Shown: positions 58,020 through 64,000 of the stretch, piece after piece
How positions within the stretch are numbered: the first letter of the stretch is position 1
Layout: each line of letters opens with the position of its first letter
Source: Sipunculus nudus
Taxonomy: Eukaryota > Annelida > Sipuncula > Golfingiida > Sipunculidae
DNA length: 64,000 bases
NCBI GenBank assembly: GCA_026874595.1
Contig: CM049306.1
Coordinates: forward strand, 58,970,019 to 59,034,018
Direction of reading: 5' to 3'
Made by a program: the position numbers and the translations under genes
The notes under the pieces: model-generated
Seen by the model: only the letters and a program-made list of their open reading frames with translations
Told to the model about the DNA's origin: nothing
The model's database searches: none

Positions 58020-58020
<1 letters not shown>
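57450..58020. other. No gene recognised
   Basis: AT-rich with CCCTCCCCC tracts at 57825-57862. Confidence 0.4.

Positions 58021-58082
<62 letters not shown>
58021..58082. repeat. (CT)n microsatellite
   Basis: About 60 bp of uninterrupted CT directly before the tRNA-like sequence. Confidence 0.95.
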
Positions 58083-58083
<1 letters not shown>

Positions 58084-58087
<4 letters not shown>

Positions 58088-58250
58088 AGCCGGTCGATTG
58101 GTAACAAGCTCGGCTCTCTTGGCTGACAACCCGGGGTTCAGTTCCCGGCATGGCAGTAAAAGTGCATGGGTCGTATAGTCTCCTGTGAAAGGCTGCCTGG
58201 TTCTCTCTAGGTCCATCCGGTTTCATCCACCTGCAAGTATTGTGCAATTC
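58084..58250 (+). mobile_element. tRNA-derived SINE-like sequence
   Basis: A tRNA-like head with A-box region TAGCCGGTCGATTGG and B-box GGTTCAGTTCC (one mismatch from the Pol III consensus GGTTCGANTCC), within an acceptable distance. It is followed by a non-tRNA body ('ggtccatccggtttcatccacc'). Not a functional tRNA: the arms do not close. Confidence 0.4.
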
Positions 58251-59439
58251 ATATTAAACTATATAAAGTTCATTTTATGAAAAATGTTGCCAATTTCATA
58301 GATGTTTTGTAAAACTCATATTTTCCTTATTATAGTATAAAATCTGAAGAGTAGTACATGCATACAAATATGATTTTGAACATTGTTACAATTAATTATC
58401 ATGGACTTTCAATGAACTGTTGAATGCCTTTTTTCTCAGTAATCTTATGTCTCATGGACATTTAGTTCTGATTTCTGAAAAAAATATGAAAGACAATGGG
58501 ACGTTTGGAAAACTGTCTTGATCATTGTTAAATATTTATCAATCCGTATATTCGGCAAACAGAATACTCTCAAAAATACCTATAAATGTACAATTATGCA
58601 GACTAATTCTTACAAAATGTGAATTAGTCCAATTATTTGACCATTATAATTTTTTTAAAATTTTGTTTGTGGATAAAATCTTTTGCAAAAAAGAAAACAA
58701 CCGAATATTGTTCTCAGTTGATTGTATCAATTTCAAAATTTCTGTGCAGATATTTTAAGATTGATGGAACATAAGTAAAATGTATATATATCTCCCGATA
58801 CTTCGCATGTGGCTCTTGGCTCTATTGTCAATTAACAAAAGCTAATTTTATGACTTCATTGTAAACATATATAGGGATTTTTTAATTGTTTTATAGTGAC
58901 AGTTAATTTAATGTAAGAAGCAGCTATTTCCATTATCAATATCTTTCCAGTGTCGCAGGAGGAACAGTATATTCAGTATTCAATTATTCTGAAATATTAA
59001 TCTTTCTGCGTACCTTGCAGCTCATCCAAGGCATATGGTGATAGATTCCTAGAATGCATTATGGGAAAGGGTTCCAACTAGAATAATTTATTTAGACAAA
59101 AACTAAAACTGATGAAATCGGCATCACATATAACTTGAATAAAAAAAAACAGCTGTGACACTGAAATGTGCAAGAGATTTGTTAATTTCAGGTGCCTCGA
59201 CACACCTGTATGTACTTACACACCAAAGGTCAATTCATCGGATGTCTCCATATAGAATGTCTAGGTTTATAATACAAATGTACGTTTGAATTTAATTTTA
59301 GAGGACATAATCTACGACACGAGTTACGTTTTATGCATATTTTGTCTTATAAAATTTTGAAGGAAAATAGACTTGAATATCTCATCGTAATTACCTTTTT
59401 ATTATTAGTTTCTCAATTCTTCTATAATGTGGTAAAAAA

Positions 59440-59441
<2 letters not shown>
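58251..59441. other. AT-rich stretch, no gene recognised
   Basis: No supported exon or repeat. A (TA)n tract follows at 59442-59500. Confidence 0.4.
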
Positions 59442-59506
<65 letters not shown>

Positions 59507-59680
59507 AAACTGGTCTAACGGACACCTCACTTAGGCGGACAACTGGCTATAACGGACAATATATTTAAGTCCCTTCAAAATTCCCTGTATGTTATGTATG
59601 AGTGGAACCTCTATAAGGCAGACACCTCACTACTGCGGACAACGGACAGCGGATTTCAACTCAACTAACATTCTAAGAGT

Positions 59681-60094
59681 TAAATTCAACTGCATTCATG
59701 AAGGGCTAAACAGGGACAATGGGTTCCTCACCCATTATAAAAATTAGGCCACTATAGATTCAAAATACTTGTACAAATTTTACTTTTCTTAATGTTTAAA
59801 CATGCACATTCTGTAATATAAGCACAGTGCACACTGATTGACCCGTACAAGATTAGGAAGTTCTGCTAAGACACAAGGAAGTAATCCTCTGATCCCAACA
59901 CACATGGACTACAAGAACAATAGGCATTACAAGACCATAGAGAACAAATCCTGTAAGCCAGTCACACCCACCAGGAAACTACTACCATGCTTCATTTACA
60001 CCTGAAGAAGGGGGCTGCACCCCCGAAAGCTTGTTTCAAGAGTGACAACACCAGCTAGTCTACATAAAGGTATCATATATCTACTTCACTTACT
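59681..60094 (+). mobile_element. 5'-truncated Penelope-like element with 12-bp TSD
   Basis: A perfect 12-bp duplication CATTCTAAGAGT flanks it (59669-59680 and 60095-60106). It begins in an open frame (59682-59747) whose last residues, IHEGLNRDNGFLTHYKN then stop, match the ending style of Penelope-like proteins (acidic helix, LNRD-x-G). A 3' region follows, with CTGAAGA, a 5-bp GC stem, and GAAA at 60002-60028. 5' truncation with a target duplication fits target-primed insertion. Confidence 0.5.
60002..60028 (+). ncRNA. Hammerhead-like core motif
   Basis: CTGAAGA, A, GGGGG-CTGCA-CCCCC hairpin, GAAA matches the hammerhead ribozyme core CUGANGA-stem II-GAAA. Hammerheads are known from Penelope-like elements. 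Stem III could be CTTG-TTT-CAAG just after, but I could not find a proper cleavage triplet or a stable stem I, so activity is doubtful. Confidence 0.25.
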
Positions 60095-61282
60095 CATTCT
60101 AAGAGTAAACCTGACAAATACGGACACGATACGGGATCTCCGGCGGACACTGATCACTCGCCCCGGACAACATCAAAGGCCGTGGTTACGGTTGTTCAGG
60201 GACTGGAACACAATGGATTGAGCAATTCACAGTTGTTACCTTAATGCGTGTAGGTGTTCATGTCACGGTGTGATGTGCTCATAGGATAAACACAGCAAGG
60301 GTGAAGAGGTAAACATCCTGTCACTTTATTTCACAGTTGATCATTCACACGTTGCGAAGCTGCATATTATTCGCTCGACCGCGGGATCATTAAAATGATA
60401 AAACGGCTCACGATTACCCATGCGTCCTTGATTTCACCACGCAATATCTAACTGTAAACTAGCCACTTTGTTGTAGCAGGCTGTTTGATATAAATTAATT
60501 AGTTTTGCTCAATATATCTCAAACTGATCTGCTCACTGTCAACTATGTGCACGCTCCGTAGTTACGCGTATCGTGCCGCCGTGCTCAAGCATCTTCTGGG
60601 TTCGTTTAATCTCGGGTGCCATCAACATCAAAGCAAAACAAACCAAACAACCATCATCAAAGAAAGTTTATTTAAGGCTAAAGCTACATTCACATTTAAA
60701 AAACGAATGTTCCCAGGTTCTTAGCCATATTACAATCTTCGCATTATCAGCGTCGGCATTATCTTTGAGATTATCGTATAGGGGCAGCTGAACAGGATAG
60801 TTTAGACAATGCCGCCAGGTGGCACCACGCGTACTTCAGGCGGGAGCTTACGCTATATGAAAAAGTCGAGCTTACATGACCGAGTGAATCCGCGAAAAGC
60901 AAGAGCGTACGCGCACTTGCAGAAGAATTTATAAACATTGTTTATTACGGATGATTTTATAGACCTTTCTCCTCATATTGTTTACTACTTGAGATAAGTA
61001 AAATTAATCACAGTTTGTATATGACTATTGAATGCATGATGTGTGCATGAATATGTTGTACATGTACATGAAACCTCATATAATACAATCAACACGTTCG
61101 TGGCAACTTCTTGCAGCTGTTCGTTGTCTTTATTTACAATCCCTCAGTTACAACCAAGGTCAACCTGCCTAATAAGGTCACCTCACTATTAAGGACAAAA
61201 TGATTGAGTCCCTTGACTGTCCGCTTTAGACAGGTTTCATTGTATATAATATTTTGCACTGCATGTAGACAGATGTTCCAAG

Positions 61283-61740
61283 GCGTTCCAACAAGCTTCA
61301 TTAGCGAGACAGTTCTGTCCGCTTTTATGTCGCCCCTAGCTAGATCTTGCTTTTAAAGTCACTAGACAGACACGGTTGAGGTGATCTGGGATCACCGCCC
61401 CGGTTGTCTCTCTAGACTATTAATTTTGCTGAGCTGATAGACGAGACGCCACCGACAAGCCAAGCCCCCAAAAGCCAGGAGAGGCCGCCACCTACCCGCA
61501 CAGGGGACCAGGAAGACCGGGGGGAGTCGAAGAGGAGAGAGACACTTACAGCGCCACACCCACACAAAGTAAGCCCCCCGTTACACACCCCCTCTTAAGA
61601 GCGTTCTGAAAATCAGAACAAGACTAATTATCCCAGGAGTCAGCCTTTGGTGAGCTTATTCCCTGGGCCAAAAAGTTTACCGTCACGTTGGACGAGCTCC
61701 CATTTACGAAGACAAATTGCTCAGGGGAAAATACTGGGCC
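61283..61740. repeat. Mosaic of retroelement-derived repeats
   Basis: 'cgcttttatgtc.cccc' occurs near 61320, 61835 and 62065, and 'cagaacaagac.aattatcccagg' near 61612 and 61880. These are duplicated pieces, probably LTR- or UTR-derived, around the SINE head and the RT fragment. GC content is high at 61440-61590. Confidence 0.4.
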
Positions 61741-61806
61741 GATCCAGGATTCGAACCCATGTCGATGGCGCACAAGTCTGGCGTTCCAACCGCTGCGCTA
61801 GAAAAG
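61741..61806 (-). mobile_element. tRNA-derived SINE head
   Basis: On the minus strand the A box TAGCGCAGCGG (plus 61790-61800) and B box GGTTCGAATCC (plus 61747-61757) both match the Pol III internal promoter consensus exactly and are about 43 nt apart. No CCA-ready acceptor stem is formed, so this is a SINE or tRNA relic and not a working tRNA gene. Confidence 0.55.
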
Positions 61807-61902
61807 CAAGCTTCATTTGCTAGACAGTTCGGTACGCTTTTATGTCACCCCGTAACTCACACCCTCTTAACTGCTATCAGAACAAGACAAATTATCCCAG
61901 GA

Positions 61903-62060
61903 TATAATTTCATGCCGTTCGGAATGAAAAAAAACGCAGGAGCATCGAACCAACGGCTTATGAATATTTCTATGAACAATCTTGAAGGCGTTGAAGCTTA
62001 CATAGATGACTTAATTGTGTACAGTGATACCTGGAGTGAACACTTACACAAATTAGAAGG
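61903..62060 (+). pseudogene. Ty3-type reverse transcriptase fragment
   Basis: The frame reads FMPFGMKKNAGAS, QRLMN, then LEGVEAYIDDLIVYSDTW and EHLHKLEG: the MPFG and YIDD catalytic regions of a Ty3/Gypsy RT. It is only about 52 residues, has an extra Lys in an A-run and a substitution before QRLMN, and both ends break into repeat. It belongs to a different lineage from the complete element at 25616..33445. Non-functional. Confidence 0.75.
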
Positions 62061-62968
62061 TCCGCTTTTATGTCGCCCCGTTACAGCGCCACCAGTCTTC
62101 AAGAACTGATAAAACCAGTGATGATTAATAAGCATAGGAGTTTTCAGGACACTTAATGAAACCTCAGCGGAGACACTGATGCAACTGCTGTTTTGGTAGT
62201 TTCAAAATAACAGGTAAAATGCTTTAAAAATATATATCCTACAGGTAGTGCCACAAGTCTTTAGCAAATAATGAAACTGTCCTTGATCAATGTGGAATGC
62301 AAGATTCACGGCAATCCATGCATTAATCATTGAGATACTGGAGCTTTTGTATCAGTATAATTATTTCTGGGGTGCACTATAGATAAAAATGATTTAGAAA
62401 CCATTTTGCATTATACAAAGTCGGACGTTGTATTGAGCGTTTAATATTTATTCCCTAGATTTTGCGCCCCCCCCCCCAATCCAGCGCCGAGAGACAAATA
62501 TTTAACGTTTAACTATAATCAGGTTTAATTACATTCGAATACAACTTAAAATCATTCACTTTAGCAACACAAGTGATCCATTGTCGAAATATAAGATAAT
62601 GATATATGGATAAAGTTAAAACAAGTAAAATACATGTAAAATACATACTGGTGCATTAGTTACAGATCATGAAAGCCAATAAAAACACCATTTATTCATG
62701 AAATTATAATTATTTCTTTTATAAATAGTTTATGTCCTTGATAGGTGGGTCAAGATTACCCATCTCCGAACATTCGTTAATATGAATCTGTCCTGAAGAA
62801 AAAGAAACACCTATGTTTAATTCAATGTGAGACATCCCGATCACAAGATAAAACGGCATGGGTGACGACAGCCTTTATTCAAGCTGAGGCTAAAAGGAAA
62901 CTTTAACAAATATAACGTAGGCATGACGAAAGTGGATGCAATTCAAATAATCATGACGAATGAATTAG

Positions 62969-63009
<41 letters not shown>

Positions 63010-63188
63010 CACACATGTGTATTCATCTGGGAGGACGATGAGAGATAAAATTGTATATATGTGATTCAAGCAAAGTTTTTCTAATAGGTTGTCTTCTCGC
63101 CGTGAACAACTTGCACCTAATACACTGACAGATCGCGACGCCATCGCAAACCGTGCGGACGACAGTTGTCAGTTTCATTGTTGTGAAC
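62061..63188. other. No gene recognised
   Basis: AT-rich; C-run at 62467-62478 and (TA)n at 62968-63006. The stretch 63080-63188 is GC-richer and could be a promoter or 5' UTR of the following short ORF. Confidence 0.35.
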
Positions 63189-63269
63189 ATGGCTTTCCGC
63201 AAAGCTGTGCTTTCTTGTTGTGTCTTCGTTTTTCTTCTACGTGTCAGACTGTTGTACGTACGAGGTTGA
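63189..63269 (+). CDS. Possible signal-peptide first exon (26 aa)
   Basis: ATG at 63189 in a good context (AACATGG). It reads MAFRKAVLSCCVFVFLLR, a basic start plus hydrophobic core typical of a secretion signal, then VRLLYVRG and a stop. A donor such as CGAG|GTTGAT near 63265 would end the exon before the stop. The +1 frame stays open to 63360 and reads CCTYEVDDSVGLGREFFGIR. No acceptor partner can be seen before the window ends, so this is tentative. Confidence 0.3.
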   Translation: MAFRKAVLSCCVFVFLLRVRLLYVRG

Positions 63270-63360
63270 TGATTCCGTCGGCCTGGGTCGAGAATTCTTC
63301 GGAATCAGGGGTCTAAGCGGAGGAGGGGCTAGTAGAAACGTTAATTTTAATCATTTTTAA

Positions 63361-64000
63361 GAAGATCCTTTTCTGTCCGTCCGTTTTGTTTCTTTTTTCT
63401 GCATATACATTACATCAAAACAAAAATATAATTGTGCAGAAATAGGTTTTGATGCAACAGATATGATTGTTTATTGAAATTTGTTTATTTAAAATTGTTG
63501 AGGTATGATTTTTCCAAGTAGGCTACTGTCTATAGCTTATAACGATATGTTCTACATCACGTATGACATGCATAAACATTTCTGTAACCTTGTTGTATAT
63601 AGCATGGTCATCTTGTTTATTTTCCATCATAACAATTACAGTGATCATTATTTCATTTTCAACCTGGCCGACATGACTGACTCCTCTTAATGCAAATGCT
63701 TGCATTTGCTTTAGTGTGCTTTGTGACACTCTTCCTCATAAACATAAGAAAAACTTGTTTTCCTCTGACACCTGCTTGAATTGCCGATAAGAACTTTTGA
63801 CAATGATACGCGTGTTTATCAACATCGTTTTGACGGAGTCTGATAAGGATAAGACATGAATAAAGGGCATGGTAATTCAATATTCATCCAAGCGAGCAAA
63901 TCGTTTCAACAGGCACACGTGCGCACAGACACATTTTCTTTCTCTCTCCCAATGAACTGAATTTGGATCCATAACTTAAGCCAAGGAAAAGAATTTATAT
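63361..64000. other. No gene recognised
   Basis: AT-rich right end of the window; nothing supported. Confidence 0.4.

Larger units (their letters stand above)
59501..61250. mobile_element. Remnant of a TIR element with CGGACA motifs
   Basis: Left end AGTGAAAACTGGTCTAACGGACA; right end, read inversely, AATGAAACCTGTCTAAAGCGGACA, with 'cacctcact', 'ggacaa' and 'gagtccctt' repeats in both arms. Split by the Penelope-like fragment at 59681..60094. No transposase seen. Tc1/mariner affinity is inference. Confidence 0.4.

Noticed and set aside
61717-62109. 130-codon frame as one protein
   Set aside because: It is a chance join of the antisense SINE head, repeat pieces and the RT fragment; only the RT part is meaningful.
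1-64000. CRISPR arrays
   Set aside because: The regular repeats seen are contiguous tandem satellites without unique spacers, in a eukaryotic context.

Overview
This window looks like nuclear DNA of an invertebrate animal, most probably a marine bivalve mollusc. The grounds are the low GC content, widely spaced small exons with GT-AG introns, and a very dense load of transposable elements. The repeats include families beginning with a T-run plus AGCTCAGCTGAC followed by CCGTC-rich sequence, which I associate with bivalves from general knowledge. No bacterial or organelle genes were seen. The species is not determined.

Gene content is small. The best host gene runs on the minus strand from 8076 to beyond the left edge. 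A large 5' coding exon (6603..8076) is followed by at least six small exons (down to 421..483), all in intron phase 1. They join into one protein of at least 611 residues: a novel N-terminal region, then a coiled coil built from exons whose lengths are multiples of 7 or 15 residues (10, 15, 21, 21, 35, 21 aa). Two plus-strand terminal-exon candidates (52017..52186 and 53697..53812) share the same entry phase, and each ends in a stop codon followed by an AATAAA. A possible signal-peptide first exon lies at 63189.

The rest is mobile or repetitive DNA. (1) 8.9-9.85 kb, a rolling-circle-like repeat whose inverted partner is at 43.8 kb. (2) 10.2-13.2 kb, a 3-kb element with long terminal inverted repeats and a perfect 8-bp target duplication. 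(3) 15.2-18.9 kb, tandem-repeat elements including a Helitron-like element (TC...CTAG with 3' hairpin). (4) 18.9-24.2 kb, a satellite built from TGA/TCA palindromes with recurrent TGACGTCA, interrupted by a 406-bp hAT-type MITE. (5) 24.3-36.4 kb, nested insertions: ~110-bp inverted repeats 12 kb apart enclose another repeat that is split by a young 7.83-kb Ty3-type LTR retrotransposon. That retrotransposon has identical-looking 402-bp LTRs, a TCGT target duplication, gag and pol in a -1 frame relation over a TTTAAAC slippery site, and a zinc knuckle at the pol C-terminus. (6) 36.4-47.9 kb, mostly AT-rich DNA with TA microsatellites and repeat fragments. (7) 48.2-51.6 kb, a 3.35-kb Helentron/HINE-like element with an in-window empty site, carrying a second Helitron-like element inside it. 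(8) 54.1-55.75 kb, a satellite with an exact 180-bp period. (9) 57-64 kb, tRNA-derived SINE heads, a truncated Penelope-like tail with a hammerhead-like core, a reverse transcriptase fragment and microsatellites.

The host-gene N-terminus is not assigned a function. Family assignments rest on motifs, termini and target duplications read by eye; no database search was possible.
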